Source: Oligoflexia bacterium
Lineage (GTDB): Bacteria > Bdellovibrionota > UBA1018
NCBI GenBank assembly: GCA_014378465.1
Contig: JACMNQ010000001.1
Coordinates: 1-64,000 of the forward strand
DNA: 64,000 nucleotides
Direction: 5' to 3'
Part shown: positions 26,492 to 34,316 of the stretch, piece after piece
How positions within the stretch are numbered: the first letter of the stretch is position 1
Layout: the number at the start of each line of letters is the position of its first letter
Notes under the pieces: generated by a model
The model's database searches: none
The model's input: the letters and a program-made list of their open reading frames with translations, nothing else
What the model was told of the DNA's origin: nothing
Translations under genes and position numbers: made by a program

Positions 26492-28099
26492 ATGAAACTC
26501 CGTCAAAAAGCGATTCGAATCTGTACCAGCAGTGAAATGCGCGAGCTCGACCGTTCAGCTGAAGTGGATTACTTGATCGATGCGACCCTTCTCATGGAAA
26601 ACGCGGGAAGGTCGGCCAGTCAGATTCTCCTTGAGCACTATCCTCATGCGGGGTTGGATACGGAGATTCTGGTTTTTGCCGGCAAAGGCAATAACGCAGG
26701 CGACGCGTTTGTCGTCGCTCGGAGACTGATGTGTCTGGATCGGCGGGTCAGAGTGTTCAACCTGGATTCAGGCGCTCGCTACACCGGCGCTTCGCTGAAA
26801 AATTTTGAAATCCTCTCCCGGATGAAGGCCAAGATGACCCACCTGGATTCAGGTGCGGATCTGGAAAATTTCTTTTCCAGTTCGCCTGGACCTTTCACCA
26901 TTGTGGACGGGATTTTGGGCACGGGACTTAAAGGCAATCTTGAAGGCGTCTATTACGATGTCGTTGAAGTGATCAACAAGCTTGGCTGCCCGGAAGTGGT
27001 TGCCCTGGATATCCCCACCGGAGTGAGTGGAGACACCGGCATCGTGCACGGAAATTCCATTCAGGCGACTCTGACCGTGTCTTTTGGTTTTCCGAAGTTG
27101 GGACACTTTCTCCCTCCAGGAGCCGCTCGCCGTGGAGAACTGGTGAATGTCGACATTTCCCTGCCTCCGAAGTTCCGAAAGGAAGGGGACAAGTTTCTCC
27201 TGATGCGTGCTCCCATGAGCGATCTCCTGAAAGAGCGCGATCGTTACGGCCACAAGAACTCTTTCGGTCACACCCTTCTGATCGGGGGCTCGCCGGGCCG
27301 AATCGGAGCCATCGACATGGCAGCGCGTGCCTGTCACAAGATGGGGACTGGACTGGTGACGGTAGCGAGCTGGGAAGATTCCATGGACGCGCTTCTGATG
27401 AAGCTGCCGAGCGAGACCATGGCTTCCTCGATGAAGACTTCTCCCGCTGAACTCGAAGCTTATCGACAGACCCTTTCGACTTACTCGAGCATCGTTGTGG
27501 GGCCAGGGCTTGGACTGCGTCCTGAAGGCAAGGTCCTCTTGCAGGCTTTGCTCGGCGCATACATGGGACCGCTCGTCATCGATGCGGACGCGCTGAATCT
27601 GATTGCCGATCACAAGATGCACGACATGCTCATCAATCGTCGCGCACCCACGGTCCTCACTCCGCATCCGGGTGAAATGGCCAGACTTCTCGGAATTTCG
27701 AAGGAAGAAGTCAGTCGCGATCCCGTCGCGGCCCTGAAACTCGCCGTGCAGAAGACTCATGCAACCGTACTTCTCAAGGGCGCCGCGACTCTGATCGCAT
27801 CCACGGACGATGTTCTTTATCTGAATCACTATCCCAACGACGGCATGGCAACTGCGGGCAGCGGCGACGTTCTCGCCGGCATGATCGGCGGACTTCTTGG
27901 CCAGAGGATGGACGCCTTTCAAGGAACCCTTCTTGGCGTTTACCTCCACAGCCTGTCTGGAGATTTTGCGGCCCAACACTATGGTCATCGCAGCATGACT
28001 GCACCTGACATCATCGAGAACATCAGCAATGCCTTCAAAGAAATCAAAACTCACCACGAACCCGCCCTCCCTCTGGAAAGCCGAGCCAAGCTGCTCTGA
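26492..28099 (+). CDS. nnr: bifunctional NAD(P)H-hydrate epimerase/dehydratase
   Basis: Repairs damaged NAD(P)HX. The N-terminal YjeF_N epimerase domain (about 1-220) has VLLMENAGR-like text (TLLMENAGRSAS) and FAGKGNNAGDAFVVARRL. The C-terminal ADP-dependent dehydratase (about 235-520) has GPGLGL, VLTPHPGEMARLLG and AGSGDVLAGMIGGLLGQ with the catalytic Asp. The two domains are fused as in E. coli Nnr. An AAAGG SD lies before ATG 26492. The 3' end overlaps tsaE by 71 bp, a familiar gene pair. Confidence 0.94.
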   Translation: MKLRQKAIRICTSSEMRELDRSAEVDYLIDATLLMENAGRSASQILLEHYPHAGLDTEILVFAGKGNNAGDAFVVARRLMCLDRRVRVFNLDSGARYTGASLKNFEILSRMKAKMTHLDSGADLENFFSSSPGPFTIVDGILGTGLKGNLEGVYYDVVEVINKLGCPEVVALDIPTGVSGDTGIVHGNSIQATLTVSFGFPKLGHFLPPGAARRGELVNVDISLPPKFRKEGDKFLLMRAPMSDLLKERDRYGHKNSFGHTLLIGGSPGRIGAIDMAARACHKMGTGLVTVASWEDSMDALLMKLPSETMASSMKTSPAELEAYRQTLSTYSSIVVGPGLGLRPEGKVLLQALLGAYMGPLVIDADALNLIADHKMHDMLINRRAPTVLTPHPGEMARLLGISKEEVSRDPVAALKLAVQKTHATVLLKGAATLIASTDDVLYLNHYPNDGMATAGSGDVLAGMIGGLLGQRMDAFQGTLLGVYLHSLSGDFAAQHYGHRSMTAPDIIENISNAFKEIKTHHEPALPLESRAKLL

Positions 28100-28547
28100 G
28101 TTCCAGCTTGAAACAGCGGCTGCGGAACTGGCGGCTGAGCTGGTCTCGGGTGACCGTGTGATTCTCGAGGGAGCGATGGGGGCTGGCAAATCAACATTTG
28201 CGCGGGCCCTGTTGCGTGGGCTCGGGATCGAACAGCCGGCGGAGGGAAGTCCCACTTTCGCCATCGCTCACGAATACCAGGCACGAGCTTCATCCATCAT
28301 CCACATGGATCTTTATCGTCTCAGATCAGAAGAGGAACTCGAAGAAGCGGGAATATCTTCGTACCTGTGGGACCGGGATTGCATCACCCTGACGGAATGG
28401 CTTTCGCAGTTTCCGAAGTTTGAAACCGCGGTTCTCAAACCGCAGGCGAGGCCCGGAAGTTTGACTCTCCGGGTGAATTGGAAGGTGAAACTCGATTTTG
28501 ATTTGACCGATGAAAATCGAAGAGCGATTAAGATCTCGAAAATTTAA
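28029..28547 (+). CDS. tsaE: tRNA threonylcarbamoyladenosine biosynthesis ATPase TsaE
   Basis: A P-loop ATPase that resets the TsaB-TsaD complex in t6A37 tRNA modification. Walker A is GAMGAGKSTFARALL, switch I text SPTFAIAHEYQ, then IIHMDLYRL (Walker B) and the C-terminal ITLTEWLSQFP (family ...viEWpe). ATG 28029 overlaps nnr by 71 bp; a later start is possible but would cut close to the fold. Another gene of this window, mtaB, uses t6A as substrate. Confidence 0.9.
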   Translation: MPSKKSKLTTNPPSLWKAEPSCSEFQLETAAAELAAELVSGDRVILEGAMGAGKSTFARALLRGLGIEQPAEGSPTFAIAHEYQARASSIIHMDLYRLRSEEELEEAGISSYLWDRDCITLTEWLSQFPKFETAVLKPQARPGSLTLRVNWKVKLDFDLTDENRRAIKISKI

Positions 28548-28570
28548 TTCGGATTGCCGTAATGGGAGGC

Positions 28571-29458
28571 TCAGGCCGCCTTTTTCGCAGGGACTACGGC
28601 CAACGCCGCGCCGAAACCGGCCATCGACAGTCGCAGGAGACTCTGCAGACTGGCGTCTGAAGTGAGCGCAAGGACTCCTCGGCAAGAATCAGCAGACCCG
28701 ATTCGCACGAGCGTGAGCCATTCTTTCGCCTGAATTCCAAATGCCCCTCGAACCACATTTCGGTCGCTCAGAGCATCCGTGACCTGTGAAGGGGGAGAAA
28801 GCTCCACTGAGCCGAGCTTCAGAAGCATGGTCCAGAGCTCAGGAACGATGACCGGATCCCAGACCATGCCGGCCCACAGAACGCTTCGATCCTTGCCTTC
28901 GAAAGAGGCAGTCGCAGCAAATGTTTTTGCACCGCTGGTTTGAGCGGAGAGAAAGAGCGCGCTTTTCAGCGCCGCTTGAGAACTGGATTTTTCAATGAGA
29001 GTCCACAGAGATTTCCCCATGGGGTCGGAGCTCTGTTTGAGTTGAAGCCGTACCCAGGAAATCAATTTTCCTTCGGCGCTGATTCTGGAAGTCTTTCTGA
29101 CTTCAGGAACCGTGCGCTCGCTGATCTGTGATTCAGCCGCTTCGAGCGCACTCTGGCTTGGCCCACTGGATTCGAGTTCGAAAGTCATGTCTCCGGCCAG
29201 GATGTTGATCACAACATCCTGGCCACTTGAAACTTCTTGAGAAGGGTGACTGTTGTTGATTTTCAGTGCGTCCTGGAATGAAGAAGTTTGCGAGGCGGGA
29301 GAGGAAGCGCCAAAAGAAGGCGCCGAAGTGGGGGGTCTGGAAGCGGCAGGCGGCAAACCCAAGGTCTTTCGGTTCAGCAATTGAGTGACGCTGGGCATCT
29401 CATGAATGCCCGTTTGCTCCACATCGATGCTGAACTTCTTACTCTTTTCGTCAGACAT
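28571..29458 (-). CDS. hypothetical protein, 295 aa
   Basis: No signal peptide or TM is seen. The N-terminal 100 residues are Ser/Pro/Ala-rich and probably disordered (with SVTQLLNRKTLGLPP as the only ordered-looking piece). The C-terminal part (about 130-290) looks like a folded alpha/beta domain with WVRLQLKQSS, SVLWAGMVWDPV and WLTLVRIGSADSCRG. It faces tsaE tail to tail with 23 bp between. A Fur-box-like palindrome lies 8 bp upstream of its ATG. I do not recognise the family. Confidence 0.55.
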   Translation of the reverse strand: MSDEKSKKFSIDVEQTGIHEMPSVTQLLNRKTLGLPPAASRPPTSAPSFGASSPASQTSSFQDALKINNSHPSQEVSSGQDVVINILAGDMTFELESSGPSQSALEAAESQISERTVPEVRKTSRISAEGKLISWVRLQLKQSSDPMGKSLWTLIEKSSSQAALKSALFLSAQTSGAKTFAATASFEGKDRSVLWAGMVWDPVIVPELWTMLLKLGSVELSPPSQVTDALSDRNVVRGAFGIQAKEWLTLVRIGSADSCRGVLALTSDASLQSLLRLSMAGFGAALAVVPAKKAA

Positions 29459-29465
29459 AAGTGTT

Positions 29466-29484
29466 GAGAATGATAGTCATTCGA
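29466..29484. promoter_or_regulatory. Fur-box-like palindrome
   Basis: The perfect dyad GAATGA-tag-TCATTC lies within a 19-bp window that matches the E. coli Fur consensus GATAATGATAATCATTATC at 14 of 19 positions by my count. It lies between the minus-strand hypothetical gene (8 bp from its ATG) and the Rrf2 operon, so it could affect either. Confidence 0.35.
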
Positions 29485-29651
29485 TGCCTTTCTACTAGGC
29501 TCATCGGCGACTTCATTCCAAAACTTGAGGACATTCTCTCGAAAGTCGAGTGAATGGGTGACTAAATAATACAGGATAGTAGTTGACGCACCAGATACAG
29601 CATGATACGCCCCTTACTAGGATTTGTGAGAGGGAAAGGGAGAATTATACA

Positions 29652-30167
29652 ATGCGTTTGACCTCTAAGGGACGGTATGCCGTCCGAGCCATCTTGGATT
29701 TAACATTCAACTCCAACGGGCGACCTGTTCGTCTGCAGGAGATTTCGGAGCGACAGAAAATTTCGCTTCACTATCTGGAACAGCTGTTCAGACGCCTCCG
29801 CAAGGGCAGCGTTGTGAAAAGTGTTCGCGGACCAGGCGGCGGCTATGTGCTCGCTCGCACCATGGACGAAATCTCCATTCGCGACGTGCTTGTGAGCGTT
29901 GGCGAGAACATCAACCCAGCTCGTGACCTGGTCGGTTCAGCCGATGTCAAGAGCGACACGGTTGAGTTCATCCTGACGAAAACTTACTTCGAAAACCTGG
30001 GCCTCATCATGCAGGAATATCTTACCACCACTTCCGTGGGAGATTTGATCCGCAAGGCTCGTGGAACGCAGGAACTTCCAAAGGGCGCGGGCAGCTTGCT
30101 CGATGCCACCGGATTCCAGATTCCAGCCGCGACCGCCAATGTCGGCAAGACCCGCGATTTATCTTGA
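29652..30167 (+). CDS. Rrf2-family transcriptional regulator lacking cluster cysteines
   Basis: A winged-helix regulator of the IscR/CymR/NsrR family, 171 aa. MRLTSKGRYAVRAILDL is the universal Rrf2 start; recognition-helix text ISLHYLEQLFRRLRKGSVVK and wing RGPGGGYVLA follow. There is no Cys anywhere in the protein, so it cannot ligate an Fe-S cluster as IscR does, which points to a CymR-like or otherwise sensor-free mode. ATG 29652 has AAAGGGAGAA (29635-29644). The genes downstream (desulfurase, mnmA, mtaB) suggest it controls sulfur flow to tRNA and probably its own operon. A TTGACG (29583-29588) lies upstream. Confidence 0.9.
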   Translation: MRLTSKGRYAVRAILDLTFNSNGRPVRLQEISERQKISLHYLEQLFRRLRKGSVVKSVRGPGGGYVLARTMDEISIRDVLVSVGENINPARDLVGSADVKSDTVEFILTKTYFENLGLIMQEYLTTTSVGDLIRKARGTQELPKGAGSLLDATGFQIPAATANVGKTRDLS

Positions 30168-31398
30168 TTCAAACGCTGGAGCGCCGCTGCACCCTGAGGT
30201 TGCAGCGGCGCTTTTGCCGTTTCTAAGCTCGTCGGAAAACTTCGTCCACTCCAATCCCTCAAGTCTTCATGCCTTTGGCCGCAAGGCGAGGAAAGCGCTC
30301 AATCAGGCGCGCACGCAGATCCTTCAGTCACTGGGACTGCCCGGCGAGGACAAAAGCCGAGCAGGAACCCTTGCCCAGTCCGAAGTGGTTTTCACTTCCT
30401 CAGGCACCGAAGCCAATCATATGGCGATTCGATCAGCACTTCGCGAGAGTTTCAGTCACGCCCGCTCAAGCACTGTTCCTCCTTCTCCATTTGAAAAAAC
30501 GCACTGGATTGCCACCGCGGTGGAGCACGACTCCGTCCTCCAGCTGATTGAGGAGTTCCGGGGAGCCGGGGGTGAAGTCGATTTTTTGCCCGTCAACGCT
30601 GACGGCGTCAGTGATCCTGAATCACTGCAGGCTTTGCTCAAGCCGCACACTGCGCTCGTGAGCATTCTCTGGGTCAACAACGAAACCGGGGTCATTCAGC
30701 CTCTCACTGAACTGATCGCCACTCTTCAGCGTCATCAGAAAACTCAGACTCGTCCAGCCCGGCTCCATGTCGACGCGGCTCAAGCCTGGGGCAAACTGCC
30801 GATCGTTTTGCGGGAGAGGGGCGAAGCAGACTGCTCAACGATCGATTACCTCACTTTGTCCGGTCATAAGATCGGCGCCTTGGCAGGTACCGGAGTCCTC
30901 TGGGCACGCTCCAGAAGGGACGTCAGCCCCCTGATGCCGGGTAAACAGCAGAACGAACTGCGCGGTGGGACGGAAAATCTGCTGGGCATCGTATCTCTCG
31001 GAGCCGCCGCCAGCGCGATGGATCCTGACTCCTACCGCAATGAACTCGCACCCTTGCGAGACGAACTTCAGGATGCTATCTCCAAACGAATCCCTGGGGT
31101 GTGGGTCAATGGAGTCGACTCGGCTCGTGTGGCCAACACCCTCAGTCTGTCCTTTGATCACCTTCAGGGCGAAGGACTGGTTCAGAGACTGGACCTCGCC
31201 GGTTACTGCGTGAGTTCGGGATCAGCCTGTGCCAGTGGTACTGCGAGTCCTTCGCATGTGCTGATGGCCATGGGAAGGAGCGAAGCGCAGGCCAGAGCGA
31301 GCCTTCGCATCTCTCTTTGCAGAGGGATACGAAGAGAAGAACTCAAAGGGTTCGTGAATGCCCTGGAAGACGCAGTCGCGCGCTTTCGCAGCAGTTGA
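30139..31398 (+). CDS. cysteine desulfurase, NifS/IscS family
   Basis: A PLP enzyme that takes sulfur from cysteine as a persulfide for thiolation or Fe-S assembly. AIYLDSNAGAPLHPEV is the family N-terminus (usual LDNNATTP), followed by FTSSGTEANHMAIR, WVNNETGVIQP, HVDAAQAWGKLP, the PLP-lysine loop TLSGHKIGALAGTG (Lys about 243), and SSGSACASGTASPSHVL with the active Cys about 363. ATG 30139 overlaps the Rrf2 gene by 29 bp. No iscU follows; mnmA does, so MnmA is the likely acceptor. Confidence 0.9.
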   Translation: MSARPAIYLDSNAGAPLHPEVAAALLPFLSSSENFVHSNPSSLHAFGRKARKALNQARTQILQSLGLPGEDKSRAGTLAQSEVVFTSSGTEANHMAIRSALRESFSHARSSTVPPSPFEKTHWIATAVEHDSVLQLIEEFRGAGGEVDFLPVNADGVSDPESLQALLKPHTALVSILWVNNETGVIQPLTELIATLQRHQKTQTRPARLHVDAAQAWGKLPIVLRERGEADCSTIDYLTLSGHKIGALAGTGVLWARSRRDVSPLMPGKQQNELRGGTENLLGIVSLGAAASAMDPDSYRNELAPLRDELQDAISKRIPGVWVNGVDSARVANTLSLSFDHLQGEGLVQRLDLAGYCVSSGSACASGTASPSHVLMAMGRSEAQARASLRISLCRGIRREELKGFVNALEDAVARFRSS

Positions 31399-31437
31399 GT
31401 GAATCGAAGTTGAAGTTTGAATTGAGGAACTGGCGGA

Positions 31438-32631
31438 TTGCAGAAAACATACACGGCTGATCTCAAGAAAAGCAGGCGCTCCACCAAAGTCCTCATTGCG
31501 ATGAGCGGTGGGATGGACAGTGCGGTAGCTGCAACGCTGCTCAAGAATCAGGGCTTCGAACTTCAGGGAATCTATTTTCAGATGGTGCCGCCGGGTGAAA
31601 AGCCCTTCGGCGACTACTGCTCTCGCTGCGCCTGCCACAAACTGGAAAATGCGAAAACAGCCTGCCACCAACTGGACATCCCACTGCAGATCTTCGATGC
31701 TCACGGTCCCTATCATGCAGAAGTGATCGACCATCTCGTTCACGCTTCCCTGCAGCAGAAGAGCCAACGATCCTGTCTGAAGTGTCACAAGAACATCATC
31801 TTCAAACTGCTTCTTCAACGTGCGAAAGCACTGGGCTGTCAGCAGATTTCGACCGGGCATTACGCACAGATCGTCCAGGATACGGTCACAGGTCAATCGT
31901 TTCTCTCCAAAGCTGCCGACGCGGCTCAGGATCAAAGTCACCTCCTCTATGACCTGGATCAAGAAACCCTGAATCAATGCATTTTTCCGCTGGGGACGCT
32001 TTCGCATTCCATGGTGGAAAAGCTTGCGCACGAAATGGGCATCGAAAAAACCGTGTCTCCCGCCGCCGCGCAGAATGTGGCTCAGACTTTCTGCTTCAGA
32101 ACCAAGGAAACTTACATCGATTACGTCACTGAGCACTCCGCTCAGGCATTCAGAAGCCCCGGGATCATTCGCACCACTGATGGCAGCATCGTCGGCGAGC
32201 ATGAAGGACTTTTTCAATTTTCCATCGGTCAGCATGAAGGAATGAAACTCTCCGGCACGAACTCGGAACCGCTCGTTGTAGTCTCGTTTGAAGCCAACAA
32301 CCAGGCTTTGATCGTGGGCGCACGCAGTGACCTTCTGAAAGCGGCAGTTACCGCATCTGAGGCGAGCTGGATTCGCCCAGTGGACGCCGTCAAACCCTTT
32401 CGCTGCGAAGCCAAGATCATCGGAGGTCCTCACCCGTCCACCGAAGGTGCCTGCCGAGTCACTGTTTTTGAAAACAACACCGTTAAAGTCGAGTTTGACG
32501 AACCCCGCTGGGGCCTGGCCCCCGGCCAGTCCATCGTCTTTTATGAGGCGGGGGAAGTCCTGGGTGGGGCAGTGATCGAGCGCACCGAAGGCACTCACGC
32601 GTCAGTTCGTGCGGGCAATGAACATCCATGA
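31438..32631 (+). CDS. mnmA: tRNA-specific 2-thiouridylase MnmA
   Basis: Thiolates U34 of Lys, Glu and Gln tRNAs using ATP and persulfide sulfur. The PP-loop LIAMSGGMDSAVAATLL is at about 19-35, the catalytic Cys lies in RSCLKCHKN (about 113-116) and the second in TFCFRTKE (about 219); TGHYAQ and KDQSHLL-like DQSHLLYDL are present, with a C-terminal beta-barrel ending RWGLAPGQSIVFY. The extra CSRCACHK cluster (about 62-69) is less common. The start is TTG 31438 with GAGGAA (31426-31431). It overlaps mtaB (ATGA). Confidence 0.92.
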   Translation: MQKTYTADLKKSRRSTKVLIAMSGGMDSAVAATLLKNQGFELQGIYFQMVPPGEKPFGDYCSRCACHKLENAKTACHQLDIPLQIFDAHGPYHAEVIDHLVHASLQQKSQRSCLKCHKNIIFKLLLQRAKALGCQQISTGHYAQIVQDTVTGQSFLSKAADAAQDQSHLLYDLDQETLNQCIFPLGTLSHSMVEKLAHEMGIEKTVSPAAAQNVAQTFCFRTKETYIDYVTEHSAQAFRSPGIIRTTDGSIVGEHEGLFQFSIGQHEGMKLSGTNSEPLVVVSFEANNQALIVGARSDLLKAAVTASEASWIRPVDAVKPFRCEAKIIGGPHPSTEGACRVTVFENNTVKVEFDEPRWGLAPGQSIVFYEAGEVLGGAVIERTEGTHASVRAGNEHP

Positions 32632-34145
32632 GCACCCTAGAGAAATCCCGCTACCTCCTCAAGACTCTGGGCTGCAAGGCCAATCTCTATGACAGCCAAC
32701 TGATGGAAGCGGAACTTCAGAAGAGGGGCTGGCTTCCTTCTGAAAATGGCTCCGAAATCGGCGTTGACCTGTGCATCGTCAACAGTTGCACGGTCACCGA
32801 CGAGGCCGATCGGCAAAGTCGCAAGATGGCCTCACGCCTTTCACGAGACAATCCTGCGGCTCGAGTCGTCGTCACGGGATGCTCCGCTGAAGTGGATCCC
32901 GAAACACTCTCGAACACGCAGGGGGTTCACTATGTCGTGGGCAATCGCGACAAGCACCAGCTGGTGGAGCTGGTCCTGAAAACTCTGGAGCGCGACAAAC
33001 TGGAACGTGCTGAATCGTCAGACGCCAGCTCCACTCACTCTTCCAAGGCGAAAGGCCGAGTGCTGGGCGTTGCAGAGAATTACGATCAGATGCTTTCACG
33101 TCACCCGATGGACCGTGAGTGGGCGACGCCTGAAAGTTCCTTCATGGTTCCCCCGCCGAAGCATCAGGGTGAGGCCGGACGAACGCGCACCTTTCTCAAA
33201 ATTCAGGAAGGCTGCAATTCCTTCTGCACTTACTGCATCATTCCTTATGGGCGCGGGCCCAGCCGAAGCCTGAAGATTCCCGAAGTCGTCGCCCAGATTC
33301 AGGAACTCGTCAGTCAGGGAGTCAGTGAAGTCGTCATCACGGGCATCAATATCGGGGATTATGGAACGGACTGGCCGGAGAATACGGCAGGAACGATGCA
33401 GCTTGCGCCGCTCTTTCACACCATTCTCCGGGAAACGAAGCTGGAGCGACTCCGAGTGAGTTCACTTGACCCCACCGAGATCACCGAAGAGCTGCTGCAG
33501 TTGATGGAATCCAACCCAAGATTCTGCCCACACTTTCACGTTTCGCTTCAGAGTCCTCATGCCAGGATCCTGAAACTCATGAAGCGTAAATACTCCTGGG
33601 AGCACGTGCAGGCCTGCCTGAAGCGGATTGCTGAAATCCCGGCACCTGCGGGCGGACCCTTCGTCGGAATGGACGTGATCACGGGATTTCCAGGTGAAAC
33701 TCAGGAAGATTTTGAATGGACGAAAGAGGCGCTGAGCTCGCTCCCCTGGAGCCGTCTCCATGTGTTTCCCTACAGCGAGCGTACTGGCACTCCGGCCACA
33801 CGCCTGCCGAACTCCGTCCATCAGCATGAACGTGTGGCAAGAGCTCACGCGCTTCGAGAGCTGAGTTTTGAACGGCTTCGCAGGATTCATCATGAGACCC
33901 TTCAGAGTCATCAATCGACGGGGCGACTCATGACTCAGGTTCTGGTCGAGAACCCGACCAAAGGTCCTGATGGAACGAAGAACTGGATCGCGGGCTACAC
34001 CCCACACTACCTGCGAGTGCTGGTTCGTCTCGAGTCTGAAGCGCAAGTGCGGGCTCTCCACAACCAGCTGCTGTCAGTGCGCCCGACCGGGCTCATTGCA
34101 GATGCAGCGGCAGGCGATCTGGCTTTTATTGCAGAACTCGCCTGA
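32628..34145 (+). CDS. mtaB: tRNA t6A37 methylthiotransferase MtaB
   Basis: A radical-SAM enzyme that converts t6A37 to ms2t6A. The UPF0004 domain begins LLKTLGCKANLYDSQ with NSCTVTDEADRQSRK and VVTGCSAEV (three Cys for the auxiliary cluster). The radical-SAM motif CNSFCTYC (about 196-203) is followed by IPYGRGPSRS, and the TRAM-like C-terminus is short. LGCKAN and TVTDEAD point to MtaB rather than MiaB/RimO. About 35 extra residues lie between the two domains (around 125-160). Its substrate t6A depends on TsaE encoded 4 kb upstream. Confidence 0.9.
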   Translation: MSTLEKSRYLLKTLGCKANLYDSQLMEAELQKRGWLPSENGSEIGVDLCIVNSCTVTDEADRQSRKMASRLSRDNPAARVVVTGCSAEVDPETLSNTQGVHYVVGNRDKHQLVELVLKTLERDKLERAESSDASSTHSSKAKGRVLGVAENYDQMLSRHPMDREWATPESSFMVPPPKHQGEAGRTRTFLKIQEGCNSFCTYCIIPYGRGPSRSLKIPEVVAQIQELVSQGVSEVVITGINIGDYGTDWPENTAGTMQLAPLFHTILRETKLERLRVSSLDPTEITEELLQLMESNPRFCPHFHVSLQSPHARILKLMKRKYSWEHVQACLKRIAEIPAPAGGPFVGMDVITGFPGETQEDFEWTKEALSSLPWSRLHVFPYSERTGTPATRLPNSVHQHERVARAHALRELSFERLRRIHHETLQSHQSTGRLMTQVLVENPTKGPDGTKNWIAGYTPHYLRVLVRLESEAQVRALHNQLLSVRPTGLIADAAAGDLAFIAELA

Positions 34146-34195
34146 GGCTCATCTCAAGCGCGCTCTGCGCGCGACGCAGAAGTCGCCTGAGGCTC
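34131..34195 (+). repeat. 20-bp direct repeat, 45-bp period, across the mtaB stop
   Basis: 34131-34150 and 34176-34195 are identical at 19 of 20 bases (C/G difference at the seventh base). The first copy contains the mtaB stop codon. Between them are a GCGCGC-rich inverted repeat and a small hairpin (34171-34175 with 34182-34186). It looks like a short tandem duplication of the gene end. Confidence 0.8.
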
Positions 34196-34316
34196 GGGTG
34201 CGACTCAATCAGTGAGGTTGAAAGCGAACTTGCAAACCCCTGACTTTGCGCTTGTTCTGGAAATTTCTCACCGACGCTGCTACTTCCATCTGATTCATTG
34301 ATAAGGGGACGTCGAG

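Noticed and set aside
26849-28264. 471-codon open frame on the minus strand
   Set aside because: It runs antisense over nnr and tsaE, whose motifs are intact; its product is His/Arg/Ser-rich without any domain. A shadow of codon bias.
31222-32598. 458-codon open frame on the minus strand
   Set aside because: Antisense to mnmA and the end of the desulfurase gene, both well supported.
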